Source of the DNA: Synechococcus sp. CS-1332
Lineage (GTDB): Bacteria > Cyanobacteriota > Cyanobacteriia > PCC-6307 > Cyanobiaceae
Direction: 5' to 3'
Length of the DNA stretch: 62,441 nucleotides
Assembly (NCBI RefSeq): GCF_025127995.1
Contig: NZ_JAHLYP010000048.1
Span: 1-62,441 of the forward strand
Made by a program: the position numbers and the translations under genes. Of this stretch, positions 48,914-58,913 are shown piece by piece. The notes under the pieces were generated by a model. It saw only the letters and a list, made by a program, of their open reading frames with translations, did no database searches and was not told the DNA's origin. Each line of letters begins with the position of its first letter. The first letter of the stretch is position 1.

Positions 48914-49816
48914 GTGAGTCGAAAGGTTGTGGCAACGAAAGGGTTTCTGTTCGCCCTTGCTCTCTGCTTCTCCGGGTTGGGCCTCAGCTCCATGACTGTC
49001 GCCCAGGTGCCCCCGCCTGTCCGCAGCGTGCAGGTCGTCCAGGGGGACACGCTCGAGGCCTTGGCGGCCCGCTACGGAGTGAGTGTGCAGGAGTTGATGC
49101 GGCTGAACAAGATCAGCCGGCCCGAGGAGCTGCAGATCGGCCAGTCACTGAAACTGCCGCCATCGAAGGGCCTTGTGCAGGTGCGCACAGGTGACACGCT
49201 GGCTGTCCTGGCGGCCCGCCACCGAACCACCGTGGCGGAGCTCCAGAAGATGAACCCCGGGGTGAAGCCCGACCAGTTGAAGGTCGGCGCCTGGCTGAAG
49301 CTGCCTGCGGCGCTCGCTGTGGCCAAGGCCATACCGACGGCCACCGCCACAGCCAAAGCCAAGCCTGCGTCCAAACCCACTGCCACCCCCAAACCCCTTG
49401 TGCCGGCGCCGGTAGCCAGAAGCTCCGCCACGTCTCCTCCGGTAAGTCCCCCTGCGGTGAAGGCTCCGGCGCCCACCGCCCCCCCCTCGCCCGTGCCGCC
49501 ACAACCGGGAGACGTGGTCCGCTGGCGGTTTTACGGCAACACACTCGTGGACTGGGGCGGCTGGAAGCTCCACCCCGGTGGTGTCCGGGTCAGCCTGGTG
49601 CAGCCCAGCCAGGCGGAGGTCGGGCCGATCCGGGCGCAGGCGACCGCTGTGGCGGTGCATTGCAGCAGCCTGCGCCAGGCCTGGCTGATCAATGGAATCT
49701 GGGAGCCCTGGGCGGTTCCGGTGGGCCGTTCAGTTGGTCAGCAGATCGTCCTGGATCTTTGCGCCAACGTCAGCGACCCGACCGGTCCGACCGTTGCGCC
49801 CCCTTCCGCCCCTTGA
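48914..49816 (+). CDS. Secreted LysM-repeat protein
   Basis: A 300-residue exported protein from GTG 48914. A signal peptide (KGFLFALALCFSGLGLSS, cleaved near VAQ) is followed by two LysM units: VQVVQGDTLEALAARYGVSV with NKISRPEELQIGQSLKLP, and VQVRTGDTLAVLAARHRTTV with MNPGVKPDQLKVGAWLKLP. These bind peptidoglycan. A long Ala/Pro/Lys/Thr linker leads to a C-terminal domain (WRFYGNTLVDWGGWKLHPGG...) with two cysteines. No catalytic domain is visible, so it may be a wall-binding scaffold. Confidence 0.8.
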   Translation: MSRKVVATKGFLFALALCFSGLGLSSMTVAQVPPPVRSVQVVQGDTLEALAARYGVSVQELMRLNKISRPEELQIGQSLKLPPSKGLVQVRTGDTLAVLAARHRTTVAELQKMNPGVKPDQLKVGAWLKLPAALAVAKAIPTATATAKAKPASKPTATPKPLVPAPVARSSATSPPVSPPAVKAPAPTAPPSPVPPQPGDVVRWRFYGNTLVDWGGWKLHPGGVRVSLVQPSQAEVGPIRAQATAVAVHCSSLRQAWLINGIWEPWAVPVGRSVGQQIVLDLCANVSDPTGPTVAPPSAP

Positions 49817-49845
49817 GGTCTGGACCTGCCCCGGCGCCATAGGGT

Positions 49846-49861
49846 GGTGATCTTGATCACT
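49846..49861. promoter_or_regulatory. CRP-like palindrome upstream of the Anbu gene
   Basis: GGTGA-TCTTGA-TCACT fits the pattern TGTGA-N6-TCACA of CRP-family sites at eight of ten positions. It lies about 65 bases before the GTG start of the proteasome-type gene, in the 107-base gap after the LysM gene. A cAMP-receptor-like regulator such as SyCRP1 could bind, but a single imperfect site proves little. Confidence 0.3.
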
Positions 49862-49923
49862 TTCGGCGTCTTTGTTTTTGGCAATGAGCTAGCCTTCGAG
49901 CGCCATATCTGCAGCCTTTCAGA

Positions 49924-50685
49924 GTGACGTATTGCATCGGTTACTGGCTGGAGAAGGGTCTGGTTCTGGTCTCTGACTCCCGCACGAATGCCGGGGTTGA
50001 TCATATTTCAAGCTACAGCAAGATGTATGTCTTTCAGCCGTCATCGGATCGGCTGTTCGTGCTTCTGGCGGCTGGGAATCTGGCCACCACCCAGGCTGTG
50101 ATCAGCTGGATCCGCCGGGATCTCGATCGCCCTGCCGAGGCCTTTTCCCCTGGGGTCAGGGATCTGCGCTCCTGTGACTATCTCTTTGAAGCGGCCGCTT
50201 ACATCGGCCGGGTGAGCGTGGCGGTGCAGCAGGAAAATGCCGCTGCCCTGAAGCAGGCGGGGGCCAGTGCCGGCGCCTCTTTCATCCTGGGCGGCCAGAT
50301 CGCCGGGGAGGCCCACGGTCTGTATCTGGTGTACTCAGAGGGCAACGCCATCATGGCCACCCGCGAAACCCCCTTTCTGCAGATCGGTGAGACGAAATAC
50401 GGCAAACCCCCCCTCGATAACGTGGGCCACACCAACCTTTCTCTGGAGGACGCCGCCCGGCTCTGCCTGATCTCGGAGGTGCTCACCCAGCGCTCGAATC
50501 TCACCGTAGGTCCACCGTTCGAGCTGGCCATCATTCCCGCTGATGCCCTGGCGGTTTCTCACCAGTTGACCTTTGGGGCGGAGGCTCCTGAGCTGGCCGC
50601 CATGATCGAAACCTGGAGCGCTGCCCAGCGGGAAGCCCTCTATCACCTGCCCCATTTCGCCTGGGAGCAGGCGTCGCCAACCTGA
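49924..50685 (+). CDS. Proteasome-type protease (Anbu / bacterial proteasome homologue)
   Basis: A 253-residue Ntn-hydrolase from GTG 49924. The N-terminus MTYCIGYWLEKGLVLVSDSR with TNAGVDHISSYSKMYVF is the Anbu signature: Thr2 becomes the catalytic nucleophile after Met removal, with Asp18 and Lys33 as its usual partners. ASFILGGQIAGEAHGLYLVY and FLQIGETKYGKPPLD continue the family. Anbu assembles into ring or helical particles; its substrate is unknown. Elsewhere it sits beside ATP-grasp, alpha-E and transglutaminase-like genes; here a glutaminase follows after 13 bases. Confidence 0.9.
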   Translation: MTYCIGYWLEKGLVLVSDSRTNAGVDHISSYSKMYVFQPSSDRLFVLLAAGNLATTQAVISWIRRDLDRPAEAFSPGVRDLRSCDYLFEAAAYIGRVSVAVQQENAAALKQAGASAGASFILGGQIAGEAHGLYLVYSEGNAIMATRETPFLQIGETKYGKPPLDNVGHTNLSLEDAARLCLISEVLTQRSNLTVGPPFELAIIPADALAVSHQLTFGAEAPELAAMIETWSAAQREALYHLPHFAWEQASPT

Positions 50686-50698
50686 GTCCTCTTCCGCC

Positions 50699-51685
50699 AT
50701 GTGGTCTGTTTCCGAATGGGTGTCCAACGGCCACCTGCCCACGGCCGAGGTGGTGCAGGAGCTGGTGGCGGAGGCGCATCTCCGCTTCGCGCCGGTTCTG
50801 GATGGCCAGGTGGCCGACTACATCCCCGCCCTGGCGGCGGCCCATTCCGGGCATTTCGGCCTCTGCGTGTCGACTTGCGGGGGGGCCTTGTTCGAGGCGG
50901 GCGAGGCTCGGGAGTCCTTCAGCATCCAGAGCATCTCCAAGCCGTTCCTGTTCGCGTTGATCTGCCAGGCCATCGGTGAGGAGGAGGCGCGCGAGAAGCT
51001 TGGCGTCAACAGCACCGGCCTGCCGTTCAATTCCGTCCTGGCGGTGGAGCGCAGCGGCGAGGGCCTCTCCAATCCGATGGTGAACGCCGGGGCGATCGCC
51101 GCCACCAGCCTGGCGCCCGGGGCCAGCAGCGAGGAGAAATGGGCCTTCATCCAGGACGGCTTCTCCCGTTTCGCCGGCCGGCGGCTGGAGATTGACGAAC
51201 GGGTCTTCGATTCAGAGCTGGCCACCAATCGGCGCAACGCCGGTCTGGCCACCCTGCTCAGCGACCATGACCGCATCTGGTGGGATCCCGACGAGGCCAC
51301 CGAGCTCTACACCCGCCAGTGTTCCCTCAGTGTCACGGCCGCTGATCTGGCCGTGATGGCTGCCACCCTGGCCAACGGCGGACGCCAGCCCGTCACCGGC
51401 GAGCAGGTGATTGAGGCCATCCATTGCCAGCACGTGCTGGCGGTGATGGTCACCGCCGGGTTGTACGAAACCTCCGGCGACTGGCTGTACGCCACCGGCC
51501 TGCCTGGGAAGAGCGGCGTGGCCGGCGGCATGATCACGGTGGCGCCGGGGAAGGGTGGTCTGGCCACCTATTCACCACCTCTCGACGAGGCGGGCAACAG
51601 TGTGCGCGGCCAGCTCACGGCTCGCTTCCTGTCTGAGCGGCTGGGTCTGAATCTGTTCGCCTCCAGAGCCGAGGGCAGCCGCTGA
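50699..51685 (+). CDS. glsA: Glutaminase
   Basis: A 328-residue glutaminase of the serine beta-lactamase-like fold: L-Gln + H2O to L-Glu + NH3. YIPALAAAHSGHFGLCV, FSIQSISKPFLFALI (SxxK, Ser78-Lys81), NPMVNAGAI, RNAGLATLL, LYTRQCSLSVTAADLAVMAATLANGG and LPGKSGVAGGMITVAPG are the family landmarks in order. Cytoplasmic. It could supply glutamate and ammonium in concert with the two GltS symporters of this window. It follows the Anbu gene by 13 bases, most likely in one transcript. Confidence 0.93.
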   Translation: MWSVSEWVSNGHLPTAEVVQELVAEAHLRFAPVLDGQVADYIPALAAAHSGHFGLCVSTCGGALFEAGEARESFSIQSISKPFLFALICQAIGEEEAREKLGVNSTGLPFNSVLAVERSGEGLSNPMVNAGAIAATSLAPGASSEEKWAFIQDGFSRFAGRRLEIDERVFDSELATNRRNAGLATLLSDHDRIWWDPDEATELYTRQCSLSVTAADLAVMAATLANGGRQPVTGEQVIEAIHCQHVLAVMVTAGLYETSGDWLYATGLPGKSGVAGGMITVAPGKGGLATYSPPLDEAGNSVRGQLTARFLSERLGLNLFASRAEGSR

Positions 51686-51719
51686 ATCAAGGCTGCTGCA
51701 GGGGAGGAGAAGGCGTCGG

Positions 51720-52763
51720 TTGTCTACGATCCAGCCTCTGCATCGGGCCTTTGCCGCAATGATCAGCACCACCAATCTCGTGCGCTACTTACTCCTGGTG
51801 GCCTGCATCGGAGTCACGGTGGTGATCTTCAATTACTTTTCAGGCACGATTGCGGTGTTCACAGCCGCCGCGATCGTGGCGGCGCTGCTGAATGCCCCGG
51901 TGACGTGGCTGAGCCGTTATCTGCCGCGGGGCTGGGCGATCGCCGCCGTTTCCCTTGGCGCCCTGGTGCTCCTGATCGGTTTCGTCACCGGCATTGGCCT
52001 GCAGGTGCTGAATCAGGGCCAAGGTCTGCTGCTGGATCTGCAGGGCACCTTGAAACAGCAAGACCTCACGCCCCTGCATCAATACCTCAAAACCTATGGA
52101 TTCGACAGAATCACGACGTTGCTGCAACAGGGCTTACTCACCGGGTTGGGGTTGCTGCAGACTGTGTTCTCCGGAGTCTTCACAGGTATTTTCGGTGCAG
52201 TGATTAGTGTCTATATGTTGATCGATGGTGAGAAGCTTTGGAAGGGATTTCTGCGACTGATTCCGGAGCCCCACCGTGATCGTTTTGCCGTGATCTTTCT
52301 GCAGAGCGTGCTGGGATTCATCCGCGGTCAGCTGCTGTTGATGGTGTTCCTGACCGTTTCGACAGCCGTGGTTTTCCCTTTGCTGGGCGTGAAGTACAGT
52401 CTGATTCTGGCGGTGATTGTGGGAGTCCTCGATGTGATCCCTGGGATCGGCGCCACCCTCGGTATCGTTCTGATCACTGTGATGGTCTTCGGTTCCCAGG
52501 GTGGAGACATCGGCTTGCGGGCCTTGATCGCTTCGCTGCTGCTTGGTCAGATTCAGGACAACATCATCCGTCCCAGGGTGATGGGCAAAGCCATGGAGCT
52601 CAACCCGGTGATTCTGTTTCTAGCGCTGTTCATCGGTCAGCGGGTCGCGGGTTTGCTGGGGGTGTTTCTTTCGATTCCTCTTGCCGGCATGATCGCCATC
52701 TGGATTCATGCAGAACGCCAACAACAGGACCCCATCGCTCTCACCCCAGCGGGTGACGACTAA
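51720..52763 (+). CDS. AI-2E family transporter (PerM-like)
   Basis: A 347-residue membrane protein of the AI-2E/UPF0118 family with about seven to eight helices. The C-terminal half has the hallmarks SQGGDIGLRALIASLLLGQIQDN, IIRPRVMGKAMELNPVILFLALFIG and GVFLSIPLAGMIAIW. Members export signals, or in some cases exchange Na+ for H+. TTG 51720 has GGAGGAG about 10 bases upstream; ATG 51759 is an alternative. G+C is lower than in glsA before it. Confidence 0.85.
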   Translation: MSTIQPLHRAFAAMISTTNLVRYLLLVACIGVTVVIFNYFSGTIAVFTAAAIVAALLNAPVTWLSRYLPRGWAIAAVSLGALVLLIGFVTGIGLQVLNQGQGLLLDLQGTLKQQDLTPLHQYLKTYGFDRITTLLQQGLLTGLGLLQTVFSGVFTGIFGAVISVYMLIDGEKLWKGFLRLIPEPHRDRFAVIFLQSVLGFIRGQLLLMVFLTVSTAVVFPLLGVKYSLILAVIVGVLDVIPGIGATLGIVLITVMVFGSQGGDIGLRALIASLLLGQIQDNIIRPRVMGKAMELNPVILFLALFIGQRVAGLLGVFLSIPLAGMIAIWIHAERQQQDPIALTPAGDD

Positions 52764-52888
52764 GCACAGAGCCATGGCCAGCCACCCTGGGCCCGCCGGC
52801 GATCGACACAGCTTCCCCAAGGGCACTGCTGCCGAGATGTTTCAGTCGGCTGTCATGCTGTCCTTTCGTGATTTCCCCCGCTACGCCC

Positions 52889-53356
52889 ATGACCGTGATT
52901 CGTTCGATCCTTGCCGCTCTCACCGCGTTTGCCGCGACGGCGGCCACCGGTGTGCCTGCCGCACAGGCCAGCTGCCGCTTCCTGATGCCGCTCGGAGGCG
53001 GTGGGACCCCTGTTGTGTCCAAAAGGATCGGGCCGGACAGGCTTGTAGGACGAACGAACTGGAACACTGATTTCATCGTGGATCGCAACTTCGGCAGTTA
53101 CCGCTTCTTCTTTACGTCCGCATCTACCGAGCGCGCCAGCTTCCCGGTGTCCGGCTTCATGGTGTTCACTGACGGCAGCAACCTGCAGGTGATCAACGAA
53201 ACCCCGACCTTTGAGCCTGGCACGGGCCGGATGTTCGGGCCTTTTCAGGCCGTTCCGGGCAAGCGCACCAGGTTGATGAATTTCCGCGTCGGCTCCACCA
53301 CCACGCCTGCCGCCATCGGATTCAGTTATCGCATTTCTGTCCAGGGTTGTGATTGA
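52889..53356 (+). CDS. Secreted hypothetical protein
   Basis: A 155-residue exported protein from ATG 52889. The signal peptide (SILAALTAFAATAATGV, cleaved near AQA) is followed by a beta-rich domain with only two cysteines, one just after cleavage (SCRFLMPLGG) and one at the very end (VQGCD), as though a disulfide joins the ends. Strands such as SYRFFFTSASTERASFPVSG and RTRLMNFRVGSTTTPAAIGFSY suggest a beta-sandwich. I do not recognise a family. gltS2 follows closely. Confidence 0.65.
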   Translation: MTVIRSILAALTAFAATAATGVPAAQASCRFLMPLGGGGTPVVSKRIGPDRLVGRTNWNTDFIVDRNFGSYRFFFTSASTERASFPVSGFMVFTDGSNLQVINETPTFEPGTGRMFGPFQAVPGKRTRLMNFRVGSTTTPAAIGFSYRISVQGCD

Positions 53357-53361
53357 AAACC

Positions 53362-54561
53362 ATGCAATTTGAAAGCTTCGCGACCTTCAATATTGCCATT
53401 GTGGTGCTGGCGATCGGTCGCTGGCTGAATCGAAAGGTGGTGTTCCTGAGGGAATTCAATATCCCAGAACCGGTGACCAGCGGGCTGCTCGTCTGCCTTC
53501 TGCTGGCCCTGATCCATGCCATCAATGGCACGGAGGTCAGCTTCAATCTGCAGACGCGGGATTTTCTGCTGCTCTATTTCTTTGCGGCCATCGGCCTCAA
53601 TGCCGACATCAAGACCTTGCTCTCGGGTGGCTGGCCCCTGCTGATCCTGGTGGGGACCACCGTGGGTTACATGATCCTGCAGAACCTCACCGGGATCGGC
53701 ATGGCCGCGCTGTTGGGGCTGAATCCCCTGGTGGGTCTGCTGGGGGGGTCGGTGTCCCTGCTGGGGGGGCACGGCACGGCGATCGCCTGGGCACCACGCT
53801 TCGCCGAGAGCCACGGCATCAGCAATGCCCTCGAGATCGGCATCGCCTGCGCCACCTTCGGTCTGGTGCTGGCCTCGCTGATGGGCGGGCCGATCGCCCG
53901 GATCCTGATTCGCCGCCACCGGCTCAAGACGCCGCAGGCCCCCACGGCGGCCAAGCCCGAGGGCGACACCCCGGAGAGGGAGCCGGAGGCGGTGACCTAC
54001 TTCAGCCTGCTGGGCACCCTCTTCTGGCTCAACGTCAGCCTGGGCCTGGGGGAGGTGCTGCACGAAGTCCTCAAGGCCGCCGGCAGCAACCTGCCCCTCT
54101 TCGTTTGCTGCCTGTTCGCGGCGATCCTCCTCACCAACACCGTGCCGCGGTTGCTGCCGATCCGCCACCTGGCCGCCCCCCGGTCCCTGGCCATCGTCTC
54201 GGAGATCGCCCTGGGCATCTTTCTGACGATGTCCCTGATGAGCCTGCAGCTCTGGACCATTGCCTCCCTGGCGGGTCCCATCCTGGCCATCCTCGCCGCC
54301 CAGTTCGTGGTGTCCTTCCTGTTCGCCCTGTTCGTGGTGTTTAAGGTGATGGGGCGCGATTACGAGGCCGCCGTGATCTGCGCCGGATTCGGGGGCATTT
54401 CCCTGGGGGCCACCCCCACGGCGATGGCCAACATGTCGGCGGTGGCCCAGACGTACGGTGCCGCCCACCGGGCCTTCATCATTGTGCCGTTGGTGTCGGG
54501 CTTCTTCGTGGACATCAGCAACGCCGTGGTGATCCAGCGCTTCCTGAACTGGTTCGGCTGA
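53362..54561 (+). CDS. gltS: Sodium/glutamate symporter GltS (copy 2)
   Basis: A 399-residue GltS protein. REFNIPEPVTSGLLVCLLL, LLYFFAAIGLNADIKTLL, VSLLGGHGTAIAWAPRFAE, SNALEIGIACATFGLVL and CAGFGGISLGATPTAMANM correspond one by one to copy 1. ATG 53362 is preferred over TTG 53353. The start lies 5 bases after the stop of the secreted protein. It faces the porin gene tail to tail, 48 bases apart, which would suit an outer/inner-membrane uptake pair, although the two are transcribed separately. Confidence 0.92.
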   Translation: MQFESFATFNIAIVVLAIGRWLNRKVVFLREFNIPEPVTSGLLVCLLLALIHAINGTEVSFNLQTRDFLLLYFFAAIGLNADIKTLLSGGWPLLILVGTTVGYMILQNLTGIGMAALLGLNPLVGLLGGSVSLLGGHGTAIAWAPRFAESHGISNALEIGIACATFGLVLASLMGGPIARILIRRHRLKTPQAPTAAKPEGDTPEREPEAVTYFSLLGTLFWLNVSLGLGEVLHEVLKAAGSNLPLFVCCLFAAILLTNTVPRLLPIRHLAAPRSLAIVSEIALGIFLTMSLMSLQLWTIASLAGPILAILAAQFVVSFLFALFVVFKVMGRDYEAAVICAGFGGISLGATPTAMANMSAVAQTYGAAHRAFIIVPLVSGFFVDISNAVVIQRFLNWFG

Positions 54562-54609
54562 TCCGGCGGGGGCTTGGGTTGGTCCGGCGGCGGCTCAGAG
54601 GAGAAGGCC

Positions 54610-55968
54610 TCAGAAGCGAAGCGTCGTCCGGATCAGTCCGGCCCACCCCCCCAGGCTGGCCCCCTCTGAAGCGGCGGGGAAGAGAAGGGCCTGGGACACC
54701 TCCGAGCTGCCGCTGAGGGCGCCCCGCGGCCGGCTCAGCCAGAAGAGCGCCGGCGTCACCGAGAGCTCATCGCTGATCTGGATCCGGTAGAAGAGCTCAA
54801 AGGCCAGCCCGCTGTCGTCGATCCCGCTCTGGCTGGGCGTCTGGATGGCGATCACGTGGGCAGGGGAGCCGACGGCCATTCCCAGGCTGTTGCCTACCCC
54901 CAGCACGTCGCTCCAAACCAGGCCGGTGTACCAGGAGCGGCTGAGCACCCCCGAGAGTCCGGCCAGCGCCGGGGTGCCGAAACGGAACCTGTCCTGGCCC
55001 CAGCCGGCGCTGATCGAGGGGAGCCAGCCGGAGCGGCGGGGCTGCCAGTAGCCAGCCAGCGACCAGGATCCCAGGCTGCCGTCGCGGCCGCCGGCCGCCA
55101 GCTGGCTGGCCAGGGGGGTGCCCCTGAGCCTCACCTGGGGGCTGCTCAGGCTGTAGGCCGCGGTGATGTTCCACCGGGGACGGCTCAGGGCAAGCTGCAG
55201 AGTGCTGGTCTGGGAAGAGGAGCTGGAGAACAGGCCGCCGCCCTGCTCGTTGCCCCCGGCCTGGCCGGCCACGTAGGCGTAGCCCAGGCTCAACCCCTGC
55301 AGCCCGCCCTTGGGCTGCCACCAGAGTCCGAAGCCGCCTCCGAGCCGTTTGCTGTAGGTGCCCGGCGAGCCTGCGAACTGGAACAGATCCAGGATTGGCG
55401 ACGCGTTGTAGACACTCGGCCAGACGGGGAGCATGTCGAGCTGCATGATCCGGGGACCGACGCTGAGCCGGATCTCGGGGCTGAGCGGCATCTGCAAGTA
55501 GGCCCGGTTGATGCTCACCAGCCCGCCGGAGCACCCCTGCTCCCCGGGTCCGCAGGCGGGTTCCTGGAAGGCCACATCCAGCCGGCTCAGGGGCGTGGGC
55601 GGGTTGGCGAAGAAGCCGGAGGGGGCGAAGTCACCACTGCGCAGGCGGATCCGGAACAGGTCCTGGCCCGTGAAGCTGGTGTCAATCGTCAGGCGCAGCT
55701 CGTGGTTGAGGCTGACGCCGTTCAGCAGCGGCGCCCCCACCGCGGTGTTACTGGCACGGTCCACCCCGCTGCCGTCGTACCGGAGGGCCCCCAGGACGCC
55801 ATTGATCTGCAGGTTGACGGTGGTGGTGGGCGCGAAGCGGGTGGCCTCCAGCACCTCGGTGGCGGCCTGGGGAGGGTCCGGCGGCAGCTCCTGGGCCAGC
55901 AGAGGGCCCGCGGCACCGCTGAACCAGGCCGCCGCCAGCCCGGCAACGGTGGCGCCAGGGGGCCTCAT
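54610..55968 (-). CDS. Outer-membrane porin, OprB/Som type without SLH domain
   Basis: A 452-residue porin. A signal peptide (ATVAGLAAAWFSGAAGPLLA) leads directly to TEVLEATRFAPTTTVNLQING, the segment that in Som porins follows the SLH domain. The barrel follows: LNHELRLTIDTSFTGQDLFRI, RAYLQMPLSPEIRLSVGP, LSLGYAYVAGQ, GSLGSWSLAGYWQP, SWYTGLVWSD, AFELFYRIQISDELSVTPAL, and the C-terminal Phe (IRTTLRF) needed for outer-membrane insertion. The peptidoglycan-tethering SLH domain is missing. It may pass small anions or amino acids. pgm starts its own leftward gene just upstream. Confidence 0.85.
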   Translation of the reverse strand: MRPPGATVAGLAAAWFSGAAGPLLAQELPPDPPQAATEVLEATRFAPTTTVNLQINGVLGALRYDGSGVDRASNTAVGAPLLNGVSLNHELRLTIDTSFTGQDLFRIRLRSGDFAPSGFFANPPTPLSRLDVAFQEPACGPGEQGCSGGLVSINRAYLQMPLSPEIRLSVGPRIMQLDMLPVWPSVYNASPILDLFQFAGSPGTYSKRLGGGFGLWWQPKGGLQGLSLGYAYVAGQAGGNEQGGGLFSSSSSQTSTLQLALSRPRWNITAAYSLSSPQVRLRGTPLASQLAAGGRDGSLGSWSLAGYWQPRRSGWLPSISAGWGQDRFRFGTPALAGLSGVLSRSWYTGLVWSDVLGVGNSLGMAVGSPAHVIAIQTPSQSGIDDSGLAFELFYRIQISDELSVTPALFWLSRPRGALSGSSEVSQALLFPAASEGASLGGWAGLIRTTLRF

Positions 55969-55981
55969 GGTCCCTGGCCGC

Positions 55982-57746
<1,765 letters not shown>

Positions 57747-58169
57747 ATGGCGCCACGGTTGCTCCCCACCGCCCTGAGCACGGCCGCCGCCCTCGGTGCC
57801 ACAGCTGCCGTCGCCGCGGCCGGAGCGGCCGTGCTGAGCCTGTCCTCGGCGCGGGCGGCGGTGATGGGCGCCGCGAAGGCCCTTCCCTATGCCGAAGCGG
57901 TGGACCGCACCCACACCGCCGCCGAGGCGGTGCTGGCCGGAGCCGGGGCCGAATCCTGCCTGCGGGGCAAGCTCACCAATGCCCTGCTGGGGCTCTCCAG
58001 CAGCTGTGAGGCGAAGGGCGAGCGCAATGCGCTCTGTCAACTGGCCGACAAGGCCGTCGTCGTCACACCGATGAGCCTGGCCTTCTTGCGCGAGACGTCG
58101 ACCCAGCTGCTGGCGCTGATCGATGCCCTGGCGGCTGGAAGCCCCGAGGGCTCCAAGCCCCAGCCCTGA
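57747..58169 (+). CDS. Hypothetical alanine-rich exported or membrane-anchored protein
   Basis: A 140-residue protein. An Ala-rich hydrophobic N-terminus (LSTAAALGATAAVAAAGAAV) is a signal peptide or anchor. The rest is helical with cysteines at CLRGKL, SCEAKG and CQLADKA. It looks like a small periplasmic or lumenal protein; the family is not recognised. The next small gene starts 18 bases after its stop on the same strand. Confidence 0.55.
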   Translation: MAPRLLPTALSTAAALGATAAVAAAGAAVLSLSSARAAVMGAAKALPYAEAVDRTHTAAEAVLAGAGAESCLRGKLTNALLGLSSSCEAKGERNALCQLADKAVVVTPMSLAFLRETSTQLLALIDALAAGSPEGSKPQP

Positions 58170-58187
58170 TTCCCCTCACCCCCAACC

Positions 58188-58430
58188 ATGGACGTCCAGC
58201 ATCCTTCGGATGACAGTCCGCTGTCCCCCGACCAGATCCTGTTGCTCGAGCAGTTCCGCGACCGCGTCAAGGCGAAGATCAGCAACCACGGCCTCACCAG
58301 CGCGGACGTGGCGGAGCTGGTGAAGGACCTGCGCGGCCATCCCCAGATGAGCCGCCTGATGATGGCGGAACTGAGTGAGGAGCTGCAGCGGCTGCTGCCC
58401 GGCCAGCGTTTCAGTTTTGATTGGGATTGA
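58188..58430 (+). CDS. Conserved small acidic protein
   Basis: An 80-residue soluble protein: LSPDQILLLEQFRDRVKAKI, then SADVAELVKDLRGHPQMSRL and LMMAELSEELQRLLPG, ending RFSFDWD. It is helical, with a pattern of conserved Leu/Asp that looks like a small interaction domain. Function unknown; no family recognised. It overlaps the convergent gene at 58411 by 20 bases. Confidence 0.6.
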   Translation: MDVQHPSDDSPLSPDQILLLEQFRDRVKAKISNHGLTSADVAELVKDLRGHPQMSRLMMAELSEELQRLLPGQRFSFDWD

Positions 58431-58878
58431 TCAGGTTCAGTCCCCCCTGGGGCCTCGGGGCTGAATCGGCCGCCGGCTTGGCGGTCGGTAACTGCTGGCG
58501 GCAGACGGCAGTCAGGCTGCGGGCGGCCCGGTCGATCGGTTCGCGACGCTCGAAGCTGTTGCTGGCGGCCACGATCGACCGCTGACGGATGGTCCAGAGC
58601 GTGTCCTTGCAGCTGGCCGGCAGGCGCGGGTGGTCGAGCAGGGGGTCGGCCAGGCTGCGGGCCTTGTCGCAGGGCTCGGCCGTGTTCTCGCGGCTGCAGG
58701 CCAGGGCGATCAGTTGCAGGGAGCGGAAGTCGGCGGAGGGCGGAAACGGGGGCGGCTCCGGGGCGGCCCGCAGTGGTGAGGCCCCGAGCAACGGCAGGCA
58801 CGCCAGCAGGGCCAGGTGCGGCAGGGACGCCCGGTGGCGGCGTGGGCCGGGGTGGGTGACGGAAACGGTCCGGTCCAT
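58411..58878 (-). CDS. Secreted four-cysteine hypothetical protein
   Basis: A 155-residue protein from ATG 58878. A basic N-terminus and hydrophobic core (LPHLALLACLPLLGASPL, cleaved near LRA) lead to a helical domain with four cysteines: ALACSRENTAEPCDKARSLA, LPASCKDTLW and LTAVCRQQLP. These likely form two disulfides outside the cytoplasm. The C-terminus is Pro/Asn-rich. Such short Cys-paired exported proteins are frequent in picocyanobacteria, but I do not know a function. It lies 35 bases downstream of the monooxygenase. Confidence 0.65.
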   Translation of the reverse strand: MDRTVSVTHPGPRRHRASLPHLALLACLPLLGASPLRAAPEPPPFPPSADFRSLQLIALACSRENTAEPCDKARSLADPLLDHPRLPASCKDTLWTIRQRSIVAASNSFERREPIDRAARSLTAVCRQQLPTAKPAADSAPRPQGGLNLINPNQN

Positions 58879-58913
58879 GGCTGGCGGGGAGGTCCTCCAA
58901 TCATGGCCGCCGC

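Noticed and set aside
49320..49500. Ala/Pro/Lys/Thr-rich repetitive stretch considered as a tandem repeat.
   Set aside because: It is the low-complexity linker of the LysM protein, without a fixed repeat unit.
52774..53070. Rightward frame starting at ATG 52774 in the gap before the secreted protein.
   Set aside because: It overlaps the better-supported signal-peptide gene at 52889 in another frame and becomes Arg/Cys/Asp-rich filler.
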